Below are positions 1 through 6,800 of a DNA stretch of 8,883 nucleotides, piece after piece. The stretch lies in the NCBI GenBank assembly GCA_013619035.1, contig JABXKX010000164.1, forward strand, positions 1 through 8,883. Direction: 5' to 3'. Under the pieces are notes generated by a model, which saw nothing but the letters and a program-made list of their open reading frames with translations, ran no database searches and was not told where the DNA came from. Both the position numbers and the translations under genes were made by a program. Within the stretch, counting starts at the first letter, position 1. Each line of letters begins with the position of its first letter. This DNA comes from Peptostreptococcaceae bacterium. Its GTDB lineage: Bacteria > Bacillota_A > Clostridia > Peptostreptococcales > Acidaminobacteraceae.

Positions 1-2
1 GT

Positions 3-224
3 ATAGAAAACACTTGCCATGAAATAGATAAGATAGACTTAAGTGCTCTGGTAAAACCTTTTTACAGGTTAGAAGAGAGCAGGAGTCGAGAAACTGGTGG
101 GCATGGACTTGGTTTAACCATTGTAAATGGACTGGTTGATGCGCACCATGGTGAAACAAAGTTATCTTATGCTAAAGGTAAGTTTATTGTTAAAACAACA
201 TTTAACTTACTGAATGAAATATAG
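3..224 (+). CDS. Sensor histidine kinase, C-terminal fragment (partial at window start)
   Basis: This is the last 73 codons of an ATP-binding (HATPase/GHKL) domain; the gene begins before the window and the reading frame enters at base 3. The visible stretch has the region before the ATP lid (PFYRLEESRSRETGG, about visible residues 19-33) and the G2 box GGHGLGLTIV (32-41), followed by an AHHG segment and the final strand, ending in TAG. A transmembrane two-component sensor kinase is the usual source of such an end, but the sensor, HisKA and N-box lie outside the window. The visible G1-equivalent segment (about residues 1-8, IENTCHEI) lacks the canonical DxGxG and resembles kinases in which this box is an N-S/T-G or N-T-C variant. 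A strong terminator follows nine bases after the stop, so this is the last gene of its transcript. Confidence 0.85.
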   Translation: MENTCHEIDKIDLSALVKPFYRLEESRSRETGGHGLGLTIVNGLVDAHHGETKLSYAKGKFIVKTTFNLLNEI

Positions 225-232
225 GTATAATC

Positions 233-278
233 AAAGAGCGGTTAACAGGAATTAGTTATTTTCTGTTAACCGCTCTTT
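233..278. terminator. Perfect 16-bp hairpin, probably bidirectional terminator
   Basis: The arms at 233-248 and 263-278 are perfect inverted repeats of 16 bases around a 14-base loop. The left arm begins AAAGAGCGG and the right arm ends CGCTCTTT and runs into an AT-rich tail. The hairpin sits between the end of the + strand kinase fragment and the end of the - strand VOC gene, so it can serve both. The T-richer tail is on the + strand, so termination is probably stronger in that direction. Confidence 0.85.
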
Positions 279-303
279 ATATATTTTATTATAAGGGGCA
301 CTG

Positions 304-699
304 TTATTTTGCATTTTCATCTGGTTGATGTAAACCAAAAGTATTGCCTTCAGTATCGATAAAATAACCTTGCCATGCCATACCTGGTAATGCGTATTTT
401 GGTAATGTAATTTCCCCACCAGCTTTTAATATCTTCTCAGATAAGTTGTCAAAATCATCAACTTGCATTGTGCAGACAAAAGCATTTGCACCTAACATGC
501 CTTCGGGATTTGGAGCTGGTCGTTGAATAAGTCCACCATTGATACCATCTGGATATTTTCCATCATCATCAGATAAGATAAACCAATAATCAAATCCACC
601 TTCCCACTTTTCTATTTTCCATCCAAAAACGTTCGTATAGAATTCTTTTGCACGTTCAATATCATCTGCTTGTATTTCGAAATGTACAATTCTATTCAT
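304..699 (-). CDS. VOC-family (glyoxalase/bleomycin-resistance fold) protein
   Basis: The 131-residue protein is a single vicinal-oxygen-chelate unit of the type often annotated as 'predicted enzyme related to lactoylglutathione lyase'. It has two beta-alpha-beta-beta-beta repeats. The first starts with VHFEIQADDIERAKEFY (residues 5-21) and FGWKI (25-29); the second covers about residues 72-125 and has the DTEGN signature (115-119) and a FGLHQ ending. His6 is at the usual first metal-ligand position. The glutamate expected near the end of the second repeat in true glyoxalase I is not obvious, so a methylglyoxal activity should not be assumed. The start at 699 is supported by AGGAGGTC (705-712 on the complement) five bases upstream. 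No signal peptide or membrane segment is seen, so it is cytosolic. It is transcribed alone, divergently from the SRPBCC gene. The family assignment is firm; the substrate is unknown. Confidence 0.9.
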   Translation of the reverse strand: MNRIVHFEIQADDIERAKEFYTNVFGWKIEKWEGGFDYWFILSDDDGKYPDGINGGLIQRPAPNPEGMLGANAFVCTMQVDDFDNLSEKILKAGGEITLPKYALPGMAWQGYFIDTEGNTFGLHQPDENAK

Positions 700-746
700 A
701 ATATGACCTCCTGGAAAAATATTACCCAGTTGTTTATATGTTATTC

Positions 747-775
747 AATCTATTAAATGAATCTTTTAGAATCAA
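747..775 (-). promoter_or_regulatory. Candidate sigma-A type promoter for the VOC gene
   Basis: Read on the - strand there is TTGATT (complement of 770-775), a 17-base spacer and TAGATT (complement of 747-752). Each hexamer matches the vegetative consensus at four of six positions. The distance to the start codon at 699 leaves a leader of about 40 bases that includes the ribosome binding site. In AT-rich DNA a match like this is suggestive only. Confidence 0.35.
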
Positions 776-807
776 CGTCGTGGTTAATCTGTTAGTGTTT
801 GGGTATT

Positions 808-826
808 TTATTGTCATAAACAATAA
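808..826. promoter_or_regulatory. Operator-like inverted repeat in the divergent intergenic region
   Basis: TTATTGT (808-814) and ACAATAA (820-826) are perfect inverted repeats separated by five bases (CATAA). The site lies 29 bases before the SRPBCC start and on the promoter-bearing side of both divergent genes, where a repressor or activator dimer site would be expected. The TTGT/ACAA core recalls several winged-helix and Crp/Fnr-type half sites, but the spacing fits no standard box that I recognise. No terminator-like T-run follows, so a terminator is unlikely. Confidence 0.35.
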
Positions 827-844
827 ATACAAACCATTATAGAT

Positions 845-850
845 GGAGGT
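845..850 (+). promoter_or_regulatory. Ribosome binding site deciding the SRPBCC start
   Basis: GGAGGT at 845-850 is four bases before the ATG at 855. A longer in-frame ATG exists at 843, but it overlaps this site and has no Shine-Dalgarno sequence of its own. The start is therefore placed at 855. Confidence 0.8.
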
Positions 851-854
851 ACAT

Positions 855-1310
855 ATGAAAGCATCAGCAAGTATTGAGATTAACTCAAGTAAAGAAGAAG
901 TTTGGCAAATGGTAACAGATTATTCACATTGGCAAGAATTCGTATCGGCCATACAAAAAGTAGAAATATTAGAAAAGCCTTCAGATGGGATTAAAGGACT
1001 CAAATGGAAAGAAACCCGTACAATGTTTGGTAAAGAAGCAGAAGAAACAATGTGGGTAACAGAGTCAGAAGTAAATTCTTATTATAAAACAAAAGCAGAA
1101 AGTCACGGTTCTATATACCTTTCATTAGTAAAAATTGAAGAAAAAGGTGAGGCATGTATTTTAACTCAAGGCTTTGAAGGATTGCCACAATCTTTCTTAG
1201 GTAAACTTATGATGGGAGTCATGGGTGGCATGATGAAAAAGTCTACTGAGAAAGCTCTATATGCTGACTTAACCGATATGAAGAACTATATTGAGAAAAA
1301 TAATAAATGA
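855..1310 (+). CDS. SRPBCC (START/polyketide-cyclase fold) family protein
   Basis: The 151-residue cytosolic protein has the helix-grip layout of SRPBCC small-molecule binding proteins. It opens with a strand and a short helix (KASASIEINSSKEEVWQMV, residues 2-20) and the typical TDYSHWQEFV segment. A run of beta strands follows (about 35-115), and the C-terminal amphipathic helix that closes the ligand cavity begins around residue 117. That last helix is methionine- and glycine-rich at its start (LMMGVMGGMMKK, about 118-129), which is unusual but still compatible with a cavity lid. These proteins bind hydrophobic ligands such as lipids, polyketides or cofactors; nothing here identifies the ligand. 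The DUF1858-like gene follows 33 bases downstream with no terminator between them, so they are probably co-transcribed. The alternative start at 843 would add only four residues. Confidence 0.85.
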   Translation: MKASASIEINSSKEEVWQMVTDYSHWQEFVSAIQKVEILEKPSDGIKGLKWKETRTMFGKEAEETMWVTESEVNSYYKTKAESHGSIYLSLVKIEEKGEACILTQGFEGLPQSFLGKLMMGVMGGMMKKSTEKALYADLTDMKNYIEKNNK

Positions 1311-1343
1311 TTAAACATCTTTTAAGTTGGGAGTGATTAAATA

Positions 1344-1574
1344 ATGATGATTACAAAAGATACAAAAGTATTTGATATATTGGAAAAGTATGGTGATATT
1401 GCAGATGTGATGGAAGCGTTTGGGATAAAACGTGTTGGGAAATACTCAGTCCGTAGATTAATTACGAGAGTATTAACAGTAGAGCGTGCAGCAAAAGTTC
1501 ATAAAGTACCTTTAGATGAGTTTTTGAACATATTAAACAAAGCTGTTGAATCGAAAACAAATGAACATGAATAA
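1344..1574 (+). CDS. Small DUF1858-like domain protein lacking the cysteine pair
   Basis: The 76-residue protein matches the small helical DUF1858 fold. It begins with ITKDTKVFDILEKYGDIADV (about residues 3-22), continues with MEAFGIKRVGK, and ends with the LTVERAAKVHKVPLDEFLNILN helix pair (about 44-65). Family members typically carry a Gly-x-x-Cys-x-x-Cys type redox motif after the 'aFGi' segment. Here those positions read IKRVGKYSVRR and the whole protein has no cysteine, so a disulfide role is unlikely for this copy. There are two consecutive ATG codons (1344 and 1347); GGGAG at 1329-1333 favours the first. It lies directly behind the SRPBCC gene and is probably in the same transcript. 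No clear terminator follows. Its function is unknown; it may be a helical protein-interaction module. Confidence 0.75.
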   Translation: MMITKDTKVFDILEKYGDIADVMEAFGIKRVGKYSVRRLITRVLTVERAAKVHKVPLDEFLNILNKAVESKTNEHE

Positions 1575-1655
1575 GGCAGATGAGATGAGTGCAATTATTC
1601 TAATAGACTAGAACCAAAAGACTGACATGAATAACTTGTAATATTGGGTGTGCGT

Positions 1656-1684
1656 TTGCATTAATCAATGGTATTTGCTATTAT
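1656..1684 (+). promoter_or_regulatory. Likely sigma-A promoter for the RsmH-family gene
   Basis: TTGCAT (1656-1661), a 17-base spacer and TATTAT (1679-1684) form the best vegetative promoter match that I found in the window, with five of six matches at -10. Transcription would start near 1691 and give a leader of about 105 bases before the ATG at 1797. The leader has a weak hairpin (GTGGA 1731-1735 with TCCAC 1749-1753) but no riboswitch that I recognise. This supports separate expression of the methyltransferase gene from the SRPBCC/DUF1858-like pair. Confidence 0.55.
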
Positions 1685-1796
1685 ATGACTTGTATAAGCA
1701 CTATAAATAAATTAAATTGGAGAGGTAATGGTGGAGCTTTGTAGTTAATCCACATGACTTTCATTTTCAATTCATATAAAATGAGTGAGGTAATTA

Positions 1797-2864
1797 ATGG
1801 ATAATCAAGATCAAGAACAAAAACAAGAAAAAGTATACAAACGACGTGTTCGATATAGTGGCACACATCCGAAGACTTATAAAGATAAATATAAGGAACA
1901 TCAACCTGAGAAGTATGCTGATACTGTAGCGAGAGTTATTCAAAAGGGTAGCACACCTGCTGGTATGCATATCTCAATATGTGTAAACGAAATATTAGAT
2001 TTCTTACAAATTAAACCTGGACAAGTTGGTTTAGATGCAACCCTGGGTTATGGTGGTCATTCAACGGAGATGCTTAAATGTCTTGAATCAAAAGGACATT
2101 TATATGCTCTTGATATCGATCCGATTGAACTACCTCGTACAAGAGAACGTCTAGCCAAAAAAGGTTTTGGTCCAGAAATTGTGACGATTAAACAATTGAA
2201 TTTTGCCAATATAGATCAAGTGATTCCTGAGTCAGGACCACTTAACTTTATTTTAGCGGATTTAGGGGTATCTTCAATGCAAATTGATAATCCTGATAGA
2301 GGTTTCTCTTATAAAACGGAAGGTCCTTTAGATTTAAGACTGAATCCTAAGAAAGGAATATCTGCAGCCGAAAGATTAAAGAAGATTTCAAAAGCTGAAT
2401 TAGAGGGTATGTTGACAGAAAATGCAGATGAACCTCATGCAAAAGAAATTGCTCAAGCTATTTTTTCTGAAATTAAGAAGGGGAGAAAAATTGAAACAAC
2501 CTCTCAACTGCGAGAAATAATCGAAAAAGCACTTCTATTTATTCCGATAAAAGAAAGAACTGAGCAGGTTAAAAAATCTTGTCAACGATCTTTCCAAGCT
2601 TTAAGAATTGATGTGAATGATGAATTTGAAGTTTTATATGAGTTTTTGGAAAAGTTACCAGATGCACTTGCTCCAGGTGGACGTGTAGCAATTCTATCTT
2701 TCCATTCAGGAGAAGATCGATTGGTCAAAAAATCTTTTAAACGTCTACTACGTGCAGGTGTTTATAAAGAAATTGCTCCAGAGATTATTAGACCATCAAA
2801 AGAAGAGTGTTTTAATAACAGTCGTGCAAAATCTACTAAAATGCGTTGGGCAATAAAAGCATAA
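1797..2864 (+). CDS. rsmH: RsmH/MraW-family rRNA cytosine-N4 methyltransferase paralog with N-terminal extension
   Basis: The 355-residue protein is an S-adenosylmethionine-dependent methyltransferase of the RsmH (MraW) family, whose characterised members N4-methylate C1402 of 16S rRNA in the ribosomal decoding centre. Visible motifs are the SAM-binding DATLGYGGHS (residues 80-89), DIDP (106-109) as the second SAM contact, ADLGVSSMQIDNPDRGFSY (154-172) with GPLDLRLNP just after, the substrate-side FQALRIDVNDE near 262-272, PGGRVAILSFHSGEDR (about 293-308) and the terminal RAKSTKMRWA. It differs from standard RsmH in three ways. It has about 56 extra basic, charged residues before the usual start (Met57), it reads FHSGED for FHSLED, and the Cys-containing loop between that motif and the C-terminus is shortened. 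It also lies outside the usual cell-wall (mraZ-ftsL) cluster. GTGAGG at 1785-1790 supports the start. It is probably a second family copy, and its exact target is uncertain. Confidence 0.88.
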   Translation: MDNQDQEQKQEKVYKRRVRYSGTHPKTYKDKYKEHQPEKYADTVARVIQKGSTPAGMHISICVNEILDFLQIKPGQVGLDATLGYGGHSTEMLKCLESKGHLYALDIDPIELPRTRERLAKKGFGPEIVTIKQLNFANIDQVIPESGPLNFILADLGVSSMQIDNPDRGFSYKTEGPLDLRLNPKKGISAAERLKKISKAELEGMLTENADEPHAKEIAQAIFSEIKKGRKIETTSQLREIIEKALLFIPIKERTEQVKKSCQRSFQALRIDVNDEFEVLYEFLEKLPDALAPGGRVAILSFHSGEDRLVKKSFKRLLRAGVYKEIAPEIIRPSKEECFNNSRAKSTKMRWAIKA

Positions 2865-2870
2865 ACTATG

Positions 2871-2899
2871 ACGAGATATCATTTGATATCTCGTTTTTT
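2871..2899 (+). terminator. Rho-independent terminator after the RsmH-family gene
   Basis: ACGAGATATCA (2871-2881) and TGATATCTCGT (2884-2894) form a perfect 11-bp stem with a very short loop, followed directly by a run of T to 2899. It begins six bases after the stop codon and ends the methyltransferase transcript. Confidence 0.88.
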
Positions 2900-3030
2900 A
2901 TTTGAAATCTTCCATAATGTAATGGGTCATGTTATAGAATCCAATCAGCTATTATGTGCTTTTGGTGTTAAATTTCGTTTAATCTCGTGAATGATTTGGA
3001 ATAAATTGTGATTAAAAGAAAGAATAAAGG

Positions 3031-3059
3031 TTATCAATAAAATAGAAACTTATTTTAAT
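3031..3059 (+). promoter_or_regulatory. Candidate promoter for the DinB-like gene
   Basis: TTATCA (3031-3036), a 17-base spacer and TTTAAT (3054-3059) match the vegetative consensus at four and five of six positions. The transcript would start near 3066 and have a leader of about 115 bases. The surroundings are very AT-rich, so a chance match is possible. Confidence 0.4.
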
Positions 3060-3061
3060 AC

Positions 3062-3086
3062 GATTAAGTATTTACTGGACTTAATC
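3062..3086. repeat. Inverted repeat just downstream of the candidate promoter
   Basis: GATTAAG (3062-3068) and CTTAATC (3080-3086) are perfect inverted repeats around an 11-base spacer. The position overlaps the predicted transcription start, as an operator or a 5' hairpin would. No regulator can be named. Confidence 0.35.
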
Positions 3087-3088
3087 AG

Positions 3089-3137
3089 TGTTCAAACCGT
3101 TGGTCGGATTATTAGGTGATACTCAACATGTTCAAAC
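3089..3137. repeat. Short direct repeat TGTTCAAAC, 40 bases apart
   Basis: TGTTCAAAC occurs at 3089-3097 and again at 3129-3137, exactly 40 bases apart (close to four helical turns), both in the leader of the DinB-like gene. This could be a pair of protein-binding half sites on one DNA face, or chance. Confidence 0.3.
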
Positions 3138-3172
3138 TAGTAACATTTGGGCGGCAGAATTATAAGTGAAAT

Positions 3173-3177
3173 GAGGG
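3173..3177 (+). promoter_or_regulatory. Ribosome binding site deciding the DinB-like start
   Basis: GAGGG at 3173-3177 is five bases before the ATG at 3183. Two longer in-frame starts exist, a TTG at 3147 and an ATG at 3171. The first has no good Shine-Dalgarno sequence and the second overlaps this one, so 3183 is preferred. Confidence 0.7.
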
Positions 3178-3182
3178 TGTGT

Positions 3183-3626
3183 ATGAATAATTTATTAGCA
3201 AAAAAAATTGAAGAAATTATGAAGCAATATGATGATTTTATGGATTTTATCATACCTGAAAATCTATACAGTCAAATGGTTAAAGAATCATCCAATACAG
3301 TTGCACAACATTTAAGATGTATAATTACTGGACGAGTCAGTATGATTGAGTGTTTTTCAGAAAATAAAACTTTTGCTTGGAAAGTTTCAATACCTTTTGA
3401 GGAATTGTATGATTACCCTAAAATGAAGACCTATATGAAGGAGTCACATCAGAAGTTGTTAAAAGTTCTAATGTCATGTGAACTCACTGTTGATCAAGAA
3501 GAAATCTTGTTTGATATGATCAACCATGAGTATATGCATCAAGGTCAGCTCATTCGATATTTGATTTATCATGACTTAGGTTATCCCAAAACGTGGGATA
3601 GTAAGTGGTATCTTTCAGATGATTAA
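3183..3626 (+). CDS. DinB/YfiT-like superfamily protein (putative metal-binding four-helix bundle)
   Basis: The 147-residue cytosolic protein has the DinB-type layout of helices with three metal-binding histidines in the expected places. The first is in VAQHLRCIITGRVSMIE (His43) and the other two are in NHEYMHQGQLIRYLI (His115 and His119, an HxxxH followed by the typical GQL). The family includes thiol-dependent S-transferases (bacillithiol, mycothiol or glutathione users) and many members of unknown reaction. The name comes from DNA-damage induction in Bacillus and does not imply DNA repair or a link to DNA polymerase IV. The end, GYPKTWDSKWYLSDD, is also a common pattern in this group. The gene stands alone between two terminators and has its own candidate promoter. 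The fold assignment is good; the substrate is unknown. Confidence 0.82.
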   Translation: MNNLLAKKIEEIMKQYDDFMDFIIPENLYSQMVKESSNTVAQHLRCIITGRVSMIECFSENKTFAWKVSIPFEELYDYPKMKTYMKESHQKLLKVLMSCELTVDQEEILFDMINHEYMHQGQLIRYLIYHDLGYPKTWDSKWYLSDD

Positions 3627-3640
3627 ACATATAATATAAG

Positions 3641-3677
3641 AAAATCACCTTTGATTAAAAGTCAAAGGTGATTTTTT
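3641..3677 (+). terminator. Rho-independent terminator after the DinB-like gene
   Basis: AAAATCACCTTTGA (3641-3654) and TCAAAGGTGATTTT (3662-3675) form a perfect 14-bp stem around a 7-base loop, continuing into further T residues. It isolates the DinB-like gene from the hybrid kinase operon. Confidence 0.9.
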
Positions 3678-3719
3678 GCTTATATTTTTTTGTAAGTCAT
3701 TTGTATTAAAAGACACTCT

Positions 3720-3733
3720 TTTAGTGCACTAAA
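3720..3733. promoter_or_regulatory. Perfect 14-base palindrome upstream of the hybrid kinase
   Basis: TTTAGTGCACTAAA is its own reverse complement, as dimeric regulator sites often are. It lies about 130 bases before the kinase start. A second small hairpin (TAAAAGA 3707-3713 with TCTTTTA 3717-3723) overlaps its left half. No regulator can be assigned. Confidence 0.35.
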
Positions 3734-3769
3734 GGCCGATTATAGCTTGTTTTGACGATGTTTTATATA

Positions 3770-3784
3770 CAATTCGAAGAATTG
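3770..3784. promoter_or_regulatory. Small inverted repeat CAATTC-GAA-GAATTG upstream of the hybrid kinase
   Basis: CAATTC (3770-3775) and GAATTG (3779-3784) are inverted around three bases, inside the upstream region of the kinase operon. I could not settle on a promoter in 3740-3853. TATAAA and TATATA strings are present but none has a convincing -35 hexamer at the right distance. Confidence 0.25.
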
Positions 3785-3864
3785 CCAGAAAATTGTAAAA
3801 ACTTAGTCGTTTTGTGATAGAACTTTGTTATAAAAGGATATATAAGTTATATTAGGAGGTCGTT

Positions 3865-6800
3865 ATGGTAGAGAAACATAGAAAAAGGGTTATTCGGCTA
3901 AGTGCACTTATTTTATTGGTCTGTTTGATTGTCTCAACTAGCATTGCAATTTTGGCGTTACAGAACATTAAACATCATACGTTAGAGGATGTTAAGGAAT
4001 CATTAGATTCTGTTTTGATGGCAACTTCAGAAGGTCTTAATTTACATATTGAAAAAAATTTAGTGGAGTTAGAAGAGGTATCAAATTATGATCCTTTTGT
4101 TGATGTTGTTTCAACCAACGACGTAACTCTAATCACGTCGTTTTTAATCGAAAAAGAACGTGATTTATTAACAAAAAATATAACCATTTTAGATCATAAT
4201 GCCAAGATGTTATTTTCTAATAGTGATCAAGGAGAGATCGTTTTAGATACAAAGTATGCTGAATCTATCCAAAACGTATTAGATGGACAGGTTGTTTTTT
4301 TGACGCCTATTAATGAGGAACTGGATCAGATTCTATATCTGGTACCCATTATTGCTGATGATGTAAATGTTGGTGTTTTGATTTTAGAAGAACATATTGG
4401 AAATGAGTTTTCTAGATTAGTAAATTCAAGCCTTATCGGAAATAGCGGTGAAACATACGCTTTTAATAGTGATGCGTTGCTGTTTACAATGAGTCGATTT
4501 GAAGATGAGTTACGAGAGATAGGTCTTTTAGAGGCAGCTGATAAAAGCATTCTCAATATTTCTTTAATCAATCCAGGCAGGAAGCTAACACCTGAAATGC
4601 CTTATGATGGCAGCCAAAATGAATTGACTTTTATGGCCAAAGACGCCATAGCAGGTCATGATGGTGTTAATATATCTGGTTATATGGACTATAGAGGGGT
4701 TGAAGTTTTTGGTGCTTGGGAATGGAATGATACTTATAATTTTGGTCTAGCTACAGAAATTGATAAAGATGATGCATTAGCCACATATTATATAGTTCGG
4801 AGTCGTTTGATAGTTGCTGTTTTTGCTTCGGCAATAATAGTAAGTATTAGTGTTATTTTTAGTGTGGTTATGGGTTTAAAAGTAAACGTCATGTTATCCA
4901 AAAGTCATGAATTACTTGAAAAAAAGATTGATGAACGAACCAATGCATTGGCAACAACCAATGAAAAATTTGAAGTTGCAATCAATGCATTAACACATCC
5001 ATTTTATGTAATTGACGCGTCCACCTATCAGATACTTTTATATAATAATGCAGCAGCCAATAGTGCTACTGAGCCAATCACAACTTGTCATAATTTAACC
5101 CACAAAGAGAATGAACCTTGTGCTGGTGAGAAGGATCCTTGTCCATTAACAATCGTTAAAGAAACAAAACAACCTGTTGTCCTTGAACACACTCATTATG
5201 ATGTAGAAGGTAATGAACGATACGTTGAGGTTCATGGTTATCCTATTTTAGACAAATTTAATCAAGTGAGTCAGATGATTGAATACTCTTTAGACATTAC
5301 AGAAAAGAAAGAGGCCATGTTGGCTTTAGAAGAATCATTGAATCAAACAAAAATGCTTTTTGATACGATGTTGGCATTAAGCAACTATCATTCATTAAGT
5401 GATGTCCTTGAAGCAGTTCTTAAAAATATGTTTAATGTCATTCCGTTTAATAGTGCTTCTATTATGGCGTATTATGACGGTTCTTTGGAAATTATTCATT
5501 GTTTAGGATTTGATGATGCCAGTCAAGTGGTTGGACTTCGTTTCCCTGTTGTAGAAGGGTCTATCAATTATGATGTCATTCACAAAAAAACACATGTTAT
5601 TTATGATGATATTCGAGTGAATAAAGATTTTGTAAAATTCAATGAAAATACTCATGTAAGATCATGGATGAGTTTCCCTTTGATATATCAAGATATTGTG
5701 ATTGGTTCTTTATCTTTAGATTCTGATGACATAGGGTTTTATCAAGAATCCATGGCTGATATAGGGACTGCTTTTGCAACTCAAGCAGCTATTGCGATAG
5801 AAAATGCAAAACATTTGGATCGTTTAGAAAGGGCACGCACCCTTGCAGAGGAAGCCACTCAAGCAAAATCAGATTTCCTTGCTAACATGTCTCATGAAAT
5901 AAGAACACCAATGAATGCGGTGATTGGTTTAAATGGCTTATTGGAGCGTACAGGTTTAAATATCAAACAACGTGATTATGTTTCTAAAATAGGCAATGCA
6001 GCTAAAAATCTATTGGGAATCATCAATGATATACTTGATTTTTCTAAAATTGAAGCTGGTAAAATGTCTATTGAAAGAATTGAATTTAAACTAGATGAGG
6101 TTTTAGAAAATTTATCGAATGTAGTAGGTTTAAAAGCATTTAACAAGAATTTAGAATTCATTATTATAAAAGACAGTAAAATACCTGAATGGGTTATTGG
6201 CGATCCGTTAAGATTGGGACAGATTTTACTTAACCTTGTGAACAATGCCATAAAATTTACAAATCAAGGTGAAATCATCATTGAAGTCATGATCCTAGAA
6301 GACACAAATGAAAATCTGAAAATAAAGTTCACTGTTAAAGACAGTGGTATAGGTATGACACAAATACAACAAGATAATTTATTCAAAGCATTCTCACAAG
6401 CGGATCAATCAACCACTAGAAAATACGGTGGTACCGGTTTAGGATTAACCATTTCTAAAAAACTTGTCGAAATGATGTCAGGAGAAGTCTGGGTAAAAAG
6501 TGAAGTGGATAAAGGCAGTACATTCACATTCACAGCTGTTTTTAATCACAGTGAAAAGAACTCTGATTCTTTATATGATGAGGTTTCAATTCTAAAAAAT
6601 AAGATGTGTTTGGTTGTGGATGATAATGCGACCGCTAGAGAAGTCATTTGTGATTATGTGAGAGATTTTGGTTTTGATGTTTTAGATACTGATTCTGGTG
6701 AAAAAGCAATAGAGATAATCATTGCTGGGATTTTAAACAATCAACCCATTGACCTTGTTTTTATGGATTGGAAGATGGATGGCTTGAATGGTGTAGAAAC

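Larger units (their letters stand above)
2900..3182. other. Intergenic region between the RsmH-family and DinB-like genes
   Basis: This 283-base stretch has no open reading frame with a ribosome binding site on either strand. It holds a candidate promoter (3031-3059), a 7-bp inverted repeat (3062-3086), a 9-base direct repeat (3089-3137) and the ribosome binding site of the next gene. I see nothing recognisable in 2900-3030. Confidence 0.6.

Noticed and set aside
1719..1748. A tiny frame (ATG at 1728, stop at 1746-1748) after GGAGAGG in the leader of the RsmH-family gene, possibly a leader peptide.
   Set aside because: It has only six codons, the ribosome binding site is too close, and there is no attenuator-like terminator between it and the gene.
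1691..1796. The roughly 105-base leader before the RsmH-family gene as a riboswitch.
   Set aside because: Only one weak 5-bp stem is visible and no conserved riboswitch core is recognised.
1681..1866. Open frame on the - strand across the RsmH-family gene start.
   Set aside because: It overlaps the predicted promoter and start of a well-supported gene, and its product is low-complexity hydrophobic sequence with no recognisable family.
3183..3626. DinB-like gene as DNA polymerase IV (also called DinB).
   Set aside because: The protein is 147 residues with a three-histidine helical-bundle pattern, not a Y-family polymerase.
3733..3746. GCCGATTA resembles the -10 element of motility sigma factor (SigD/FliA) promoters.
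   Set aside because: The 15-base spacer position upstream holds no TAAA -35 element, so the match is incomplete.
4326..4571. Open frame on the - strand inside the hybrid kinase gene, with others at 5976-6251, 7076-7273, 7341-7526 and 7572-7787.
   Set aside because: All lie within a single long, motif-rich + strand gene and show no domain or ribosome binding site; they are shadows.
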